From Desulfobacterales bacterium (GTDB taxonomy: Bacteria; Desulfobacterota; Desulfobacteria; Desulfobacterales; C00003060), in assembly GCA_030616425.1 (NCBI GenBank), contig JAUWXJ010000010.1, forward strand, positions 1-24,118: a stretch of DNA of 24,118 nt, in the 5' to 3' direction. How positions within the stretch are numbered: position 1 is the stretch's first letter; every line of letters begins with the position of its first letter. Of this stretch, positions 24,102 through 24,118 are shown piece after piece. The translations under genes and the position numbers were made by a program. Under the pieces are notes generated by a model, which was not told where the DNA came from, made no database searches, and was given only the letters and a program-made list of their open reading frames with translations.

Positions 24102-24118
24102 AAAATGGACTCGTCAAA

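Overview
The window looks like a piece of a Desulfobacterota (former Deltaproteobacteria) chromosome, probably from an uncultured lineage. The basis is the housekeeping gene order phoH - pgpH - ybeY - pdxJ - acpS - nnrD - tsaE - lysC, which I recall from sulfate-reducer genomes, and bacterial-type 23S and 5S rRNA. No computed phylogeny supports this, so the placement is moderate in confidence.

Layout. (1) Positions 1-531: the 3' end of a 23S rRNA gene, a 5S rRNA gene and a strong intrinsic terminator, i.e. the end of an rRNA operon. (2) About 660-9300: an accessory region directly behind the rRNA operon. It holds a SieB-like superinfection-exclusion protein, a RelE/HigB-type toxin with an overlapping HTH antitoxin, a TIR-like (MTH538/DUF1863) protein followed 9 bp later by a three-helix membrane protein, a SLATT/DUF4231 two-helix membrane protein, an unrecognised protein, a second TIR-like protein, and a four-gene minus-strand cassette. 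The cassette encodes a LexA-type HTH protein without protease, a dCTP-deaminase/dUTPase-fold protein fused to a two-helix membrane anchor, a radical SAM/SPASM-like enzyme and a UDG-fold-like protein. It has its own near-consensus promoter overlapped by a perfect 11-bp inverted repeat. (3) 9755-18938: a nine-gene minus-strand housekeeping run from phoH down to an SLBB/helix-hairpin-helix (ComEA-like) protein. (4) 19092-23917: cvpA and mazG (plus), fxsA (minus), malQ and a small basic protein (plus). (5) The window ends in a long imperfect inverted repeat.

How the genes work together. The accessory block reads as a defence island: signalling or NAD-consuming TIR-like proteins, small membrane effectors, a toxin-antitoxin pair and an exclusion protein. 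The four-gene cassette is the best candidate for an undescribed system, because a pyrimidine-nucleotide-fold protein, a UDG-like fold, a radical SAM enzyme and a dedicated repressor are packed under one regulated promoter. The housekeeping run covers RNA maturation (PhoH, YbeY), c-di-AMP turnover (PgpH), cofactor and lipid functions (PdxJ, AcpS, NnrD), tRNA t6A (TsaE) and aspartate-family amino acids (LysC).

A second point of interest is a palindromic repeat of about 120-140 bp present twice. One copy lies in frame inside the SLBB domain of the ComEA-like gene. The other fills the phoH-pgpH spacer and reaches into the pgpH start codon. Function calls rest on reading translated motifs by eye; no search was run.
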